Assembly: GCA_025357875.1 (NCBI GenBank)
Contig: JANYLK010000055.1
Span: 1 to 64,000, forward strand
From: Granulicella sp.
Lineage (GTDB): Bacteria > Acidobacteriota > Terriglobia > Terriglobales > Acidobacteriaceae
Direction of reading: 5' to 3'
Length of the DNA stretch: 64,000 bases
Shown here piece after piece: positions 44,413 through 55,222 of the stretch (position 1 is its first letter; the number at the start of each line of letters is the position of its first letter). The notes beneath the pieces are model-generated. The model was given only the letters and a program-made list of their open reading frames with translations. It did no database searches and was not told where the DNA came from. Both the position numbers and the translations under genes were made by a program.

Positions 44413-46890
44413 ATGCAGCTAGCAAGCTTCCTCACTTCGGCCGCGCTCATCCTAAGCGCTTCGATTCTTCCCGCTCAATCTCCAGTTCCGCCATCGCCTG
44501 CGATCGAGCAACGCGTGGACGGAATGATCCGCAAGATGTCGCTCGACGACAAATTGAAGTTGATCGGTGGCGTGGACAGCTTTTATATGCAGGCCATTCC
44601 TTCCATTGGCCTGAAGCGCTTGAAGATGTCCGACGGCCCGGTAGGTGTTCGCACCTATGGCCCTGCGCCTGCGTATACGGCCGGAGTGGCGCTGGCGGCA
44701 ACCTGGGATCCCACCCTCGCCGAGCGTGTCGGCGTCTCGCTTGGTCAGGATGCGCGCGCCCGCGGTGTAAATTTCCTGCTGGCTCCGGGGGTGAACATAT
44801 ATCGCTCGCCGCTAAACGGGCGCAACATGGAATACTTCGGCGAAGATCCATATCTTGCAGGACGCATCGCAGTCGGCTACATCGACGGTGTGCAAAGCAT
44901 GGGCGTCTCGGCAACCGTAAAACATTTCGCGGCTAACAACTCCGAATATGACCGGCACCGGATCAACAGCATCATCGACGAGCGCACGCTCCGTGAACTC
45001 TATCTACCGGTATTCGAAGCGGCCGTAACCGAGGCGCACGTGGGCGCGGTGATGGATAGCTACAACCTGGTGAATGGCGAGCACTCTACCCAGAATGGTC
45101 ATTTGAACAACGACATACTTCGCCAGGATTGGGGTTTCAAAGGTGTCGTAATGTCTGACTGGACGGCAACCTATGACGGGATCGCAGCGGCCAATGGAGG
45201 ACTCGACCTAGAAATGCCGTTCGCGAAGCTAATGACGCCCGAGACACTGAAGGCCGGCCTCTCGAACGGGAAGCTGACGATGAGCGTGCTCGATGAAAAG
45301 TGTCGCCGCATCCTACGTACCGCTATGCAGTTCGGCTGGCTCGATCGCGATCAAACGGATTCGTCGATCCCGCTGAATAATCCCGGTGCGGACAAAGTCA
45401 CGTTGGACGAATCGCTCGAAAGCATCACGCTTTTGAAGAACGAAGGCGGTCTGCTCCCGTTCGATTTGAAACGCGTGAAGACGATCGCCGTGATCGGACC
45501 GGAGTCCACCGTTCCTGTCGTCGGCGGAGGTGGAAGTTCGCAGACTACGCCGTTCAAAGCAGACAGTTTCGTCGCCGGCCTGATGAGCGTAGCAGGGGAT
45601 CGGCTCAAGGTACTCTACGCGCCTGGGCTTCCGCCGCTTGCGACCATCTTCAGTCGCACCTCGTTCCGTAATCTGACCGTCGACGTGAAGGGTAAAGGTG
45701 AAGTACCGCGAACCGAGAACACGGATCGTGGCCTAAACCGCATCAACACTTACAGCGGGGGCGGTGGCAACGGTGGCCCTCGCAGTGCCGACACTACCAC
45801 TTATCGATACAAGGGCGAATACGTTCCAACCGCACAGGGACAGCATGTGGTGCTTGTCGCCGCTCCCGATCAGGACACCTATCGCGTCCTCATCGATGGC
45901 AAGGAGGTCCTCGCTCAGCAGAAAGATTCCAGCCGCTCAGCGGTCAGGAGCGCGTTGGTCACTCTCACGGAAAACCAACCTGTCTCCGTCGAAGTTGTCT
46001 ACGAGACCAACGGAGCAACGCCTCGTCTCGGCGCCGGAGTTGTGGCTTCCGCGGACATGCTCGCAGCAGATTCGCAAAAGATCGTACGTAACGCGGATGC
46101 AGTACTTGTGACCGTAGGGTTTGACGGATCGACCGAGAGTGAGGGCTTCGATCGCACTTACGACATGCCATGGCCACAGAACGAACTCATCTCGCAGATC
46201 GTATCGTTGAATCCGAAGACGATCGTAGCCGTGACCGCCGGTGGCGCCGTTGAGACGTCACCCTGGATCGCCAAGGTCCCAGTCCTTCTCCATAATTACT
46301 ATCCAGGCCAGCAGGGATCGACTGCGCTGGCGCAGATTCTGTTCGGCGACCGTTCTCCCGAGGGCCATCTGCCGTTCAGCTGGGAGCGCACGCTCGACCA
46401 GAACCCGGCGAGCGCGCACTATGCGGAGGAACCTGGCGACGGCCGGGCTGTTCACTACTCCGAAGGCATGTTCCTTGGGTATCGCTATTACACGTCGATG
46501 AATGAGAAGCCTCTGTTTCCCTTCGGATTCGGTATGTCGTACACAAAGTTTTCACTCTCGGACCTCAAGGTAAATAAACACTCCGCGGACGATGTGGAAG
46601 TTTCGTTCGACATACAAAACACAGGCTCCCGATCTGGCGCAGATGTAGCGCAGGTTTACGTCGGCGACCCGAGCGCAAAGTTGAAGCGCCCGCTCATGGA
46701 ACTGAAGCAGTTCAGCAAGGTGCGGCTAAAGGCTGGAGAAAAGCAGCATGTTGCTCTGCACCTGAACAAGCGAGCTTTCAGCTACTACGACGTGGATGCA
46801 AAGAATTGGCGCATCGATCCGGGCCAGTTCGAAATCTACGTCGGCGATTCGTCTGACGCAATCGCGTTGAAGCAGCCCTTGCAGATGTAA
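44413..46890 (+). CDS. Exported GH3 beta-glycosidase with PA14-like insert
   Basis: 825 residues with a signal peptide (ASFLTSAALILSASILPAQS). The GH3 barrel has LKMSDGPVGVRTYG, NIYRSPLNGRNMEYFGEDPY and the nucleophile motif GVVMSDWTATYDG (D249). The second GH3 domain begins SITLLKNEGGLLPFD. An insert near residues 430-560 (YKGEYVPTAQGQHVVLVAAP) looks like a PA14 carbohydrate-binding domain, followed by LLHNYYPGQQGSTALAQILF and a fibronectin-III-like end. GGAG lies 8 nt before the ATG. Likely beta-glucosidase, but GH3 also covers xylosidases. Single gene with direct repeats in its promoter. Confidence 0.92.
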   Translation: MQLASFLTSAALILSASILPAQSPVPPSPAIEQRVDGMIRKMSLDDKLKLIGGVDSFYMQAIPSIGLKRLKMSDGPVGVRTYGPAPAYTAGVALAATWDPTLAERVGVSLGQDARARGVNFLLAPGVNIYRSPLNGRNMEYFGEDPYLAGRIAVGYIDGVQSMGVSATVKHFAANNSEYDRHRINSIIDERTLRELYLPVFEAAVTEAHVGAVMDSYNLVNGEHSTQNGHLNNDILRQDWGFKGVVMSDWTATYDGIAAANGGLDLEMPFAKLMTPETLKAGLSNGKLTMSVLDEKCRRILRTAMQFGWLDRDQTDSSIPLNNPGADKVTLDESLESITLLKNEGGLLPFDLKRVKTIAVIGPESTVPVVGGGGSSQTTPFKADSFVAGLMSVAGDRLKVLYAPGLPPLATIFSRTSFRNLTVDVKGKGEVPRTENTDRGLNRINTYSGGGGNGGPRSADTTTYRYKGEYVPTAQGQHVVLVAAPDQDTYRVLIDGKEVLAQQKDSSRSAVRSALVTLTENQPVSVEVVYETNGATPRLGAGVVASADMLAADSQKIVRNADAVLVTVGFDGSTESEGFDRTYDMPWPQNELISQIVSLNPKTIVAVTAGGAVETSPWIAKVPVLLHNYYPGQQGSTALAQILFGDRSPEGHLPFSWERTLDQNPASAHYAEEPGDGRAVHYSEGMFLGYRYYTSMNEKPLFPFGFGMSYTKFSLSDLKVNKHSADDVEVSFDIQNTGSRSGADVAQVYVGDPSAKLKRPLMELKQFSKVRLKAGEKQHVALHLNKRAFSYYDVDAKNWRIDPGQFEIYVGDSSDAIALKQPLQM

Positions 46891-46908
46891 GCGAAAGGCG
46901 TCCCCGCC

Positions 46909-47415
46909 TCACTTCTCTTGATAAAACTTCTCAAACATTTTGTCAGTGATCGTTGTCTGCGTCACCGAGGAGGAGAGGACCGTCGCGGTGGACGTAGTTC
47001 CGTAGCGGCCCATTGTGTCGATAAAGCGCTCCAGATGCTCCATTGAGACCACGCGCGCCTTGACGATGAATGATTCAGACCCAGTGACCCGGTGGCACTC
47101 GAGGACCTCATCCCACGTCTTCACCTGCTGCTGAAACGCGCGCACCTGCGACTCAGACCCTGCCATCGAGAGGCGCACAAAGATCATGATCGGCATGCCC
47201 AGAAGTTCCAGGCTTATGTCGGCATGAAAGCCGCGAATGACGCCGAGTTTCTCCAGCCGATGCACCCGCTCTGCGACCGCAGGAGTGGTCAATCCGACGC
47301 GCCGGCCCAATTCCGCCCAAGAGATTCTAGCGTTGTGCTGCAATTCCTCGATAATTTTCCATGCGATCTTATCGAGTTCGGCAGGCTCATATCGGTTGTA
47401 ACGACTCTTGGACAT
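46909..47415 (-). CDS. Lrp/AsnC-family transcriptional regulator
   Basis: 168 residues. The helix-turn-helix is LDKIAWKIIEELQHNARISW, then AELGRRVGLTTPAVAERVHR. The RAM effector domain contains VLECHRVTGSESFIVKARVV, with the conserved ligand-loop glycine. AAGGGG precedes the ATG. It is divergent from the tyrosine degradation genes and probably controls them in response to an aromatic amino acid or intermediate. Confidence 0.92.
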   Translation of the reverse strand: MSKSRYNRYEPAELDKIAWKIIEELQHNARISWAELGRRVGLTTPAVAERVHRLEKLGVIRGFHADISLELLGMPIMIFVRLSMAGSESQVRAFQQQVKTWDEVLECHRVTGSESFIVKARVVSMEHLERFIDTMGRYGTTSTATVLSSSVTQTTITDKMFEKFYQEK

Positions 47416-47456
47416 GGACTACCCCTTCGATTGGAAAGGACAGTAGCATTCTTTTC

Positions 47457-47530
47457 TTACGAAAGTAAACCCACAAACACCGAATGCCTCTTAAAACACA
47501 TTGTCAGCCATTGCGTTTGGATGCGATACT
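47457..47530. promoter_or_regulatory. Lrp/hmgA divergent promoter region
   Basis: TTAC-GAAA-GTAA (47457-47468) is a small perfect inverted repeat within TTTCTTACGAAAGTAA. A related AATAAGAAAGTAAG occurs before hppD near 50264-50277, so both promoters may bind the same regulator. TTGTCA (47501-47506) and GATACT (47525-47530), 18 nt apart, could be the hmgA promoter. Weak evidence. Confidence 0.35.
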
Positions 47531-47561
47531 TCCGGACGTTGCAGCAACAGGAGCTCCTTGT

Positions 47562-48872
47562 ATGGCTCAATCCAACGACTCAAACTCATATCAGTCCGGC
47601 CTTGGCAACGAATTCGCCACTGAAGCCCACCCGGGCGCACTTCCCCACGGGCAGAACTCTCCGCAGCATGCGCCGCTTGGCCTCTACACCGAACAGATCA
47701 GCGGCACGGCATTCACTGCGCCGCGTGCACTCAACCGCCGCACGTGGACCTACCGCATCCGGCCCTCGGTGATGCACGAGCCGTACGCGGAGTTCGCACA
47801 TCCCAAGGCGCTGCGCAGTGGCCCCTTCGACGAGGTGCCTACCCCGCCTAACCAGATGCGCTGGAATCCCCTGCATATCCCGCCGGAGAGAACCGATTTT
47901 GTGGAAGGAATGGTGACGCTGGGGGGCAATGGCGACCCCGCTCTTCAGGATGGCCTGGGCATTCACCTCTACGTCGCCAACGCCTCGATGCAGGACCGCT
48001 TCTTTTATAACGCCGACGGCGAAATGCTGATTCTGCCGCAAGAGGGAAGGCTGTTGTTGCGGACGGAATTGGGTGTGCTCGACGTGGCGCCGGGAGAACT
48101 CGCGGTGATACCGCGCGGCATTAAGTTCCGCGCTGAGTTACCCGATGGCACAGCACGCGGTTATGTCTGCGAGAACTACGGACAGAGCTTCCGTCTGCCG
48201 GAACTGGGGCCGATCGGAGCCAATGGACTCGCGAACTCGCGCGACTTCCTGACGCCAACTGCCGCATACGAAGACCGGGAAGGCGCTTTCGAAGTAATTG
48301 CCAAATTTCTTGGACGACTGTGGCGCGCGGAGATCGATCACTCGCCTCTGGACGTCGTTGCGTGGCACGGGAACTATGCGCCCTACAAATACGATATGGC
48401 GCGATTCAATTGCATCAACACGGTCAGCTTCGACCATCCCGACCCGTCGATCTATACCGTACTGACCGCGCCCTCGGGACTTGCGGGTGTGGCGAACGTG
48501 GATTTCGCAATCTTTCCTCCGCGCTGGATGGTGGCCGAGCACACTTTTCGCCCACCCTGGTTTCACCGCAACATGATGAACGAATTCATGGGGCTGATCC
48601 TCGGCGAGTACGACGCTAAGGCGGAGGGCTTTCTGCCAGGTGGTGCGAGCCTACACAACTGCATGTCAGGCCATGGTCCAGACGCCGAGACCTTTGAGCG
48701 CGCCAGCCACGCCGACTTGAAACCCCAGTACATCGACGGCACGCTGGCCTTCATGTTCGAAACGCGTTTACCCGTGCGGCCCACTCGCTTCGCATTGGAG
48801 GAAAAGATTCTGCAGCACGAATACTACGAGTGTTGGCAGAGCCTGAAGAAGAACTTTCGCCCTGCCGAATAA
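47562..48872 (+). CDS. hmgA: Homogentisate 1,2-dioxygenase
   Basis: 436 residues. Opens the ring of homogentisate to maleylacetoacetate using Fe(II). The N-terminus [19 protein letters not shown], the middle [11 protein letters not shown] and the Fe-site region [20 protein letters not shown], then NEFMGLI, and [17 protein letters not shown] are hallmarks of the family. AGGAG lies 8 nt before the ATG. First gene of hmgA-fahA-hppD-phhA. Confidence 0.96.
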   Translation: MAQSNDSNSYQSGLGNEFATEAHPGALPHGQNSPQHAPLGLYTEQISGTAFTAPRALNRRTWTYRIRPSVMHEPYAEFAHPKALRSGPFDEVPTPPNQMRWNPLHIPPERTDFVEGMVTLGGNGDPALQDGLGIHLYVANASMQDRFFYNADGEMLILPQEGRLLLRTELGVLDVAPGELAVIPRGIKFRAELPDGTARGYVCENYGQSFRLPELGPIGANGLANSRDFLTPTAAYEDREGAFEVIAKFLGRLWRAEIDHSPLDVVAWHGNYAPYKYDMARFNCINTVSFDHPDPSIYTVLTAPSGLAGVANVDFAIFPPRWMVAEHTFRPPWFHRNMMNEFMGLILGEYDAKAEGFLPGGASLHNCMSGHGPDAETFERASHADLKPQYIDGTLAFMFETRLPVRPTRFALEEKILQHEYYECWQSLKKNFRPAE

Positions 48873-48908
48873 TCAACGTGGCATAAACGTGCGAGACAGG
48901 AGCACCGG

Positions 48909-50231
48909 TTGACGGATGGCTTTTTAAGCGCAGAATGGAGCCGGCGCAGTTGGTTCGAATCGGCCAACGAACCCACCTGCGGCTTCCCACTGCAGAGTCT
49001 TCCTTACTGCGTCTTTGCCGGCATGGATGGAAGGCCACGGATTGGAGTCGGCATAGGCTTATCCGTGCTCGACATCAAGGAGTGCGTCCATGTTGACTTG
49101 CTCCACGACTTGGCCGCTCCGATCCGCACAGCATGCGAAGCAAAGAATCTCAATCCGCTGCTAGCCTGCGAAGCGGGAGCGCATGCGGCCTTGCGAGCAC
49201 GGTTGATGGACTTACTGGATTCAGAGGCTCTCAATTCCACGCGCGACATCGTCTGCAAAGCCCTGATACCGATGGCCAATGCCACACTGCTCAAGCCCGT
49301 GGCATCGGCGAACTACACTGACTTTTACGCATCGATCCATCACGCTACCCGCGTTGGACAGCTCTTCCGCCCTGAGCAGCCGCTGCTACCCAACTACAAA
49401 TTTGTGCCCATCGGCTATCACGGTCGCGCGTCTTCGCTGGTGGTTGGCGGCACGCCGATTCGAAGGCCATGTGGCCAGACCAAGCCAATCCAAAATGGCA
49501 TTCCCGGCTTCGGCCCGACGCGTTTTCTGGACTACGAAGTCGAGGTTGGCATCTACATCGCATCCGGCAACCCGCTGGGCGAGCCGGTGTCAATCGACCG
49601 CGCCGCAGGACTAGCCTTCGGTGTCTCCCTGCTGAACGACTGGTCGGCGCGGGACATGCAGTCCTGGGAATATCAGCCGCTCGGGCCCTTCCTCGCCAAG
49701 AGCTTCGCCACCAGCGTCTCGCCGTGGGTTGTTCCCATGGCGGCACTTGCACCGTTTCGTTGTCCCGCCGCAGGTCGCGCGGCACAGGATCCGGCTCCGC
49801 TGCCTTATCTATGGGACGCGGAGGACCAGAAGACCGGAGCGATCGACATGACGCTGGAAGCATTCCTGCTCACTCCCGCCATGCGCGCCGCCGGACTTGC
49901 CGCCCACCGTCTAAGTGGAGCGAACCTCCGCGACCTGTATTGGACGCCCGCGCAGTTAATTGCCCACCACACCAGCAACGGCTGCAATCTCTTGCCCGGC
50001 GATCTGCTCGCCACCGGCACCGTCTCCGGCGAGGACGACGATACGGCGGGGTGTCTGCTCGAACTCACGAACGGCGGTGCCAAGCCCATCCTGTTGCTTA
50101 ACGGTGAGAGGCGAAACGGGCTCGAAGACCGCGACGAGGTGATCCTGCGAGGCGTTTGCCGGCGCGAGGGCTTTCCGGATGTTTCGCTTGGGGAGTGCAG
50201 AGGTATCGTGCTAGCCTTCCAAAGTGTCTAA
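48909..50231 (+). CDS. fahA: Fumarylacetoacetase
   Basis: 440 residues. Cleaves fumarylacetoacetate to fumarate and acetoacetate. The N-terminal SH3-like domain contains CGFPLQSLPYCVFA. The FAH domain has DFYASIHHATRVGQLFRP (catalytic His), YHGRASSLVVGGTPIRRP, FLDYEVEVGIYIASGN, LLNDWSARDMQSWEYQPLGP and GTVSGEDDDTAGCLLEL. Start TTG at 48909, with AGGAG 6 nt upstream, 36 nt after hmgA. The maleylacetoacetate isomerase needed between the two steps is not in the window. Confidence 0.95.
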   Translation: MTDGFLSAEWSRRSWFESANEPTCGFPLQSLPYCVFAGMDGRPRIGVGIGLSVLDIKECVHVDLLHDLAAPIRTACEAKNLNPLLACEAGAHAALRARLMDLLDSEALNSTRDIVCKALIPMANATLLKPVASANYTDFYASIHHATRVGQLFRPEQPLLPNYKFVPIGYHGRASSLVVGGTPIRRPCGQTKPIQNGIPGFGPTRFLDYEVEVGIYIASGNPLGEPVSIDRAAGLAFGVSLLNDWSARDMQSWEYQPLGPFLAKSFATSVSPWVVPMAALAPFRCPAAGRAAQDPAPLPYLWDAEDQKTGAIDMTLEAFLLTPAMRAAGLAAHRLSGANLRDLYWTPAQLIAHHTSNGCNLLPGDLLATGTVSGEDDDTAGCLLELTNGGAKPILLLNGERRNGLEDRDEVILRGVCRREGFPDVSLGECRGIVLAFQSV

Positions 50232-50401
50232 CCTTCGTTTGTTAAACCAAAACCAAGTTAGACAATAAGAAAGTAAGCAGTCAGCGAATTATTCCTTTCA
50301 ACCGCTCTTCAAATAGCTATAGTGAACAGCTTATGCTTTGGCAAGATGTGACGCCAAGCCCTCTCCCGGGTCTCGTTATACGGCGTCACCGGAGGTGTCA
50401 G

Positions 50402-51526
50402 ATGGTATCCTTTGCTGCCACTTCAGTGAGTACAAAGCAGGACTTTTTGCCGCTGAAAGGCACCGACCATGTGGAGTTCTACGTGGGTAACGCGCGCCAG
50501 GCGGCCTACTTCTACCGCGCAGCCTTCGGTATGAGTCTGGCCGCTTATTCCGGACCTGAAACCGGCCGCCGAGATCGCACCTCTTACGTGGTCGAACAGG
50601 GCAAGATTCGATTCGTGTTCACCACGTCGCTTCGGCCCGGCACTCCCATCGCTGTGCACGTAGCGCGCCACGGCGATGGAGTGCGCGTGATAGCGCTGGA
50701 GGTGGATGACGCTCACGCTGCCTGGAGGGAGACGACCGCACGCGGTGGCATCAGTGTCGCGGAACCCGCCGAGACTGAAGATGAACATGGCCGCGTCATC
50801 ACTGCCTCGATCGCGACCTATGGCGACACGATCCATACATTCGTGGAACGTTGCGGGTATAACGGCGCTTTCCTGCCCGGCTTTCGTGCTGAGCAGCCAG
50901 ATACGGTCGCTCGCCCCACAGGCCTGAAGCACGTCGACCACATGGTAGGAAACGTAGGCTGGCACGCTATGAACAAGTGGGTGGACTTCTATGCCAAGGT
51001 CATGGGCTTCCAGCTCTATCAGCACTTCGACGACAACGATATCTCCACTGAATATTCGGCGCTGATGTCCAAGGTGATGGCCAATGGTAACGGCTTTGTT
51101 AAGTTCCCTATCAACGAGCCGGCGGAAGGAGCCAGAAAGTCGCAGATTGAAGAGTATCTCGATTTCTACGGGGGGCCGGGGGTGCAACATATCGCACTGG
51201 CGACGGATGACATTCTCGCCACCGTATCCCGGATGCAAAAGCAGGGTGTGGAATTTTTAACTATCCCGCATAGCTATTACACCGACCTGTCCAAACGTGT
51301 AGGGCAGATCGACGAGCCGGTCGAAGAGTTGGAACGGCTCGGAATTCTCGTCGATCGCGACGATGAGGGATACATGCTGCAGATCTTCACACGCCCCGTC
51401 GAGGACCGGCCGACTCTGTTCTACGAGATTATTCAACGCAAAGGCAGTCGCAGCTTCGGCAAGGGGAACTTTAAGGCATTATTTGAAGCCATCGAGCGCG
51501 AGCAGGCGCTGAGAGGCAACCTGTGA
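50402..51526 (+). CDS. hppD: 4-Hydroxyphenylpyruvate dioxygenase
   Basis: 374 residues. Makes homogentisate from 4-hydroxyphenylpyruvate. Two vicinal-oxygen-chelate domains: the N-terminal one begins TDHVEFYVGNARQAAYFYRA, and the catalytic one holds the Fe ligands His in LKHVDHMVGNV, His in GVQHIALATDDI and Glu in TLFYEIIQRKG. GGAGG lies 6 nt before ATG 50402. The 170-nt gap after fahA may contain a separate promoter. The end overlaps phhA. Confidence 0.95.
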   Translation: MVSFAATSVSTKQDFLPLKGTDHVEFYVGNARQAAYFYRAAFGMSLAAYSGPETGRRDRTSYVVEQGKIRFVFTTSLRPGTPIAVHVARHGDGVRVIALEVDDAHAAWRETTARGGISVAEPAETEDEHGRVITASIATYGDTIHTFVERCGYNGAFLPGFRAEQPDTVARPTGLKHVDHMVGNVGWHAMNKWVDFYAKVMGFQLYQHFDDNDISTEYSALMSKVMANGNGFVKFPINEPAEGARKSQIEEYLDFYGGPGVQHIALATDDILATVSRMQKQGVEFLTIPHSYYTDLSKRVGQIDEPVEELERLGILVDRDDEGYMLQIFTRPVEDRPTLFYEIIQRKGSRSFGKGNFKALFEAIEREQALRGNL

Positions 51527-52290
51527 TGCCTACCGCATTGGAATTATCCAAGGCCGCGTCATTTCTGACCGAGCAGGACTATGGAGCGTATGCCGCGGAG
51601 CAGCACGCCATATGGGCCGAGTTGGTAAGCCGCCGCATGCCGCAGATTGAGCAGCATGCCGCTCGCGAATATCTGGAAGGCTTCGAGTCTCTCTGCTTGT
51701 CGTATAACCGCCTTCCGGAACTTGCGGCAGTGTCCGCAATACTTGAACCACGCACTGGCTGGAATGCTACCCCGGTTAGCGGGTTTATGCCCGCCCCGGC
51801 TTTCTTTGAAATGTTAGCGGCTCGGCGTTTCCCCACCACCACGTGGCTGCGCAGTCGCGACTCACTCGAATACACTCCCGAGCCGGACATCTTTCACGAT
51901 GTCTTCGGCCATGTGCCCATGCACGCGCACCCGGTCTTTGCCGACTTTCTTGCACACTACGGCCAGATCTGCTCGGGCATTGACAATGAGGCGATACTGG
52001 AACGGATCGGGCGCGTCTTTTGGTACACGGTGGAGTTCGGACTCATTCGTCAGGATGGCCGCATCAAGGTGTACGGCAGCGGACTGATCAGCTCTGACGG
52101 CGAGTGCTCTAACGTTCTGCAGAAAGGTTGTGAGGTGCGGCCATTCGTTCTCAATGAAGTGTTGCGCACCCCCGTCAAAGTCGACGAAATGCACCATCTG
52201 CTGTTCGCCATCGACAGCTTTGATCAGGTATTCGAAGCTATGCACACGCTGGAGGCCCGCATCCGCAACGGATCACGGCTGGACGACTGA
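51526..52290 (+). CDS. phhA: Phenylalanine 4-monooxygenase
   Basis: 254 residues, the short bacterial form without a regulatory domain. Hydroxylates phenylalanine to tyrosine with Fe(II) and a pterin. The iron facial triad is in place: HDVFGHVPMH gives two His, and FWYTVEFGL gives the Glu. ATG 51526 overlaps the hppD stop (TGATG); a GTG one codon upstream is also possible. No pterin-carbinolamine dehydratase gene is adjacent, and the tyrosine aminotransferase is not in this window. Confidence 0.95.
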   Translation: MPTALELSKAASFLTEQDYGAYAAEQHAIWAELVSRRMPQIEQHAAREYLEGFESLCLSYNRLPELAAVSAILEPRTGWNATPVSGFMPAPAFFEMLAARRFPTTTWLRSRDSLEYTPEPDIFHDVFGHVPMHAHPVFADFLAHYGQICSGIDNEAILERIGRVFWYTVEFGLIRQDGRIKVYGSGLISSDGECSNVLQKGCEVRPFVLNEVLRTPVKVDEMHHLLFAIDSFDQVFEAMHTLEARIRNGSRLDD

Positions 52291-52576
52291 CTAATTTTGG
52301 ATACGCACGATGGAAACGTCACGGGCAAAGACCTTTCGCCTAATTTCTGCATTAACGGTTGAAACAGATAACCCAAAACAATAAAGCTCGCAATCCTGAG
52401 CGAAGCTTCATCGTGACGCGGAGCCGAAGGACCCCGAAACCTCGCGCACCGCTCCAACCGAATACACCTTTCTGCCACCGATCCAATGTTGCTGCGCGTT
52501 GGCATAAGACCCGTGACCGAGTGTGCGGCTGGGATCGCGAATGACTCAATAGCAAGCAAACCTCGCGGCCTCTGAG

Positions 52577-55113
52577 TCATTGATGAACGACAACCTCTAT
52601 CCCGGCGCCTCGATCGGCAGCAGTGATGGATACGTTCTGATCGCTGGAGGAAATGTTAGTTGCGCGTCCATTTACCGTGATAGACGTGGGATTTTTCTTG
52701 AGCCCATTCACCTCAACCACAATGTCCTTCCACCATGCCGGAAAGCGCCCCTCATGGGTTCCGATGTGGATCGCGAGATCGCCATTCCTGGATGATGTCT
52801 CGCACGTGAATCTCATTCGTAGGTACTCACCCCGTCTATATCCGAAGGTTGAGCCATCGTCTTGATAGATCTCGCCTGCGCAATCAGGTCCTGGGAAGAC
52901 GCGAAGCTTCAGCGGACCCACGGGCTTTTCAACAGTGCTCTGCACCAGCGGCTCCGTAGGAATGATGGCGCCAGGGCGCACGAAGACGGGAAGCGTTGCC
53001 AATTCGGGGTGAATCAAGATTGTCGACATTGCGGCAACCGTTAGCGTATCTCCGGTCAGAGTTGGCGTACTTCCTTCATCCAGTCGCTTTCCGGTCCAGA
53101 AGTCGTACCAGCCGGCCGACGGAAGTTCGGCGTCGTAGTCGTTTGCCCGATCTGGAAATGGAGGAGCGGCAACGAGTAGATCAGGGCCCACCATAAACTC
53201 ACCTCCGGCTGCGAGATCAACGTCGATCGGATGACGATCAGCAGCCGCATTCGGAAATTGGAGGAAAAGCGGACGGAGGAGCGGCAAGCCGGTACGTGTG
53301 CCTTGTTCCATCACCGTATAGAAATACGGCAAAAGCTTGTACCGTTCCTCGATAAAGTGCCTGCGTATCGCCTCGTGCTGCGGGCCGCCTGCCCAGGGCT
53401 CATGATCGCCGGTCCCTTTTTCGGCATGGTCGCGGTCGATGGGTTGGAACGCTGCGATCTCGATCCATTTAGTAAGCAGCCACAGCGAAGGCGTGCCAGC
53501 GTAACCACCCACATCGGCGCCCGCTAATGAGAATCCGCTGAGGCCGAGGTTCTTCAACATAGAGGTAGTAAGACGCAGATGATTCCATGTGGCCGAGTTG
53601 TCGCCAGTCCAGGTCGCCGCGTATCGCTGACCTCCCGCATACGCAGCTCGGGTAAGGACAAAGGGTCGGACATCGGGCTTCAGCGCAAGCTGGCCATCGA
53701 ACGTCGCGCGAGCATTCTGCATCCCATAAACGTTATGAATTTCCTGATGGGTCGCTGTGCGCGGACAGAATCCCGGCTCATCGATGCGATGCATCACCGT
53801 GTTCGGCATCGTCTTTAGCACATTGAAAATCGATGGCTGATTCATGTCGTTCCAATAGCCATCGATGCCCGCTTTTGCGAAAGGCTCATAGAGAGTGCCC
53901 CACCAGCCCCTGGTTTTCTTTTGCGTGAAGTCGGGGAAGACGCTCGGGCCCGGCCACACCGGCCCGACAAAGAGCGAGCCATCCGCGTTCTTCACAAAGT
54001 GATCGCCCGCAATGCCACTGTCTAAGGCCAGGTAGTTTTGCTTCGGAAGGTCAGCGATGTGAAGGTCTGCAATCGTGACCACGTGAAACTTATCCTGATG
54101 CAGTGCAGCCACCATTTTAGGCAGATCTGGGAAGGTCTGAATGTTGACAGTGAATGGGCGATTTTTGTCCTGATAATCAATATCTAGGTAAATTGCGTCC
54201 GCCGGGATACGGTCCTTGCGGAGACGCCCTGCTACCTCAAGAACGCGCTCCTGCGACATATAGCTATAACGGGATTGCTGAAATCCCAACGCCCAGAGCG
54301 GCGGGAGTGGAGTTGGCCCTGTAAGCCACGCATAGTTCTCGAGAACGTGTTTCGCCGATGGTCCATAGAGCAGATAGATGTCCGTGGGGCCACCGTCTGC
54401 GCGATATTCAAACGTGTCACCCTTTGTCTTGCCGAAGTCGAACGAAGAGGGCCAGGTGTTGTCAATGAGGACGCCAAGCGATGTGCCGGCCCGATAGCTA
54501 AGGTAGAACGGGATGCTCTTGTAGAGAGGGTCGGTAGATTCCTGCCAGCCATAGGCATCGCTGTTCCACATGCGGAACGCTTGTTCACGGCGATCGAAGC
54601 CGCCGGTCTTATCGCCGAGGCCGAAGTAATGCTCATCGGCCGGCATGATTTTCGCAATGCGGTATTGCTTTCCTCGAAATTCCAAAGGCTCAGCGTCCTG
54701 CTGCACGATGTTGCCAGCGTGATCGAACAGCGTCAGTCGGCCGGTCATACGGTCTACTGCAATGCGCAGACTCGCCGTATGGAATCCAGCACGGTGGCGT
54801 CACCATCCTGCGTGACTGCAATGGATGCCGCACGTGCCTCGGGCAGCGCAGCCCAGGAAGCATCTTCCGGAAGCGCCCCGGTTCCCGCTCGAATCCGCAG
54901 AACATCATCACGCAGCGCAGTGATCCGAAGAATTAAGGCACCGTCGCGAAGCTCAATGCCATTCGCCAACTGGGTAATCCCAGTGACTCTGGAGAATGAC
55001 TGAATGGTCTCGGGCGTCGAGAGGGGAGTCTGCGCAAGTGCGACGCCGGCCGCCGTCCCTACAACAATAAACAGAATGCAGGAATTACGAGGCAGCGCAT
55101 GTTGTGCACGCAT
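52577..55113 (-). pseudogene. GH31 alpha-glycosidase gene with a frameshift
   Basis: From ATG 55113 the first frame gives a signal peptide (CILFIVVGTAAGVALA) and part of the N-terminal beta domain, then ends at a TAG near 54755. The following frame overlaps, with GFHTASLRIAVDRMTGRLTL, and runs to TGA 52577: YFGLGDKTGGFDRREQAF, IPADAIYLDIDYQDKNRPF, DGYWNDMNQPS, TWTGDNSATWNHL, then the C-terminal beta domains. One indel near 54775 splits an otherwise complete GH31 of about 840 residues. In WNDMNQPS (nucleophile D301 of the second frame) the usual Glu of DMNE is Gln (codon 53837-53839). A sequencing error at the indel cannot be excluded. Confidence 0.85.
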
Positions 55114-55222
55114 TACTTCTCCAGATTCGCCACGATTGCAGTGACCCTACGCTAACAGCCGCTGATACATCGCAAACGTTGCGTAAAGGCCGCGGCCTAG
55201 ATGTATCCGCGGCCCTCATTTC

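Noticed and set aside
50232-50255. TTCGTTTGTTAAACC after fahA as another DeoR site
   Set aside because: It is outside the island, in front of tyrosine-degradation genes, and lacks the second AAACGAA arm; probably chance.
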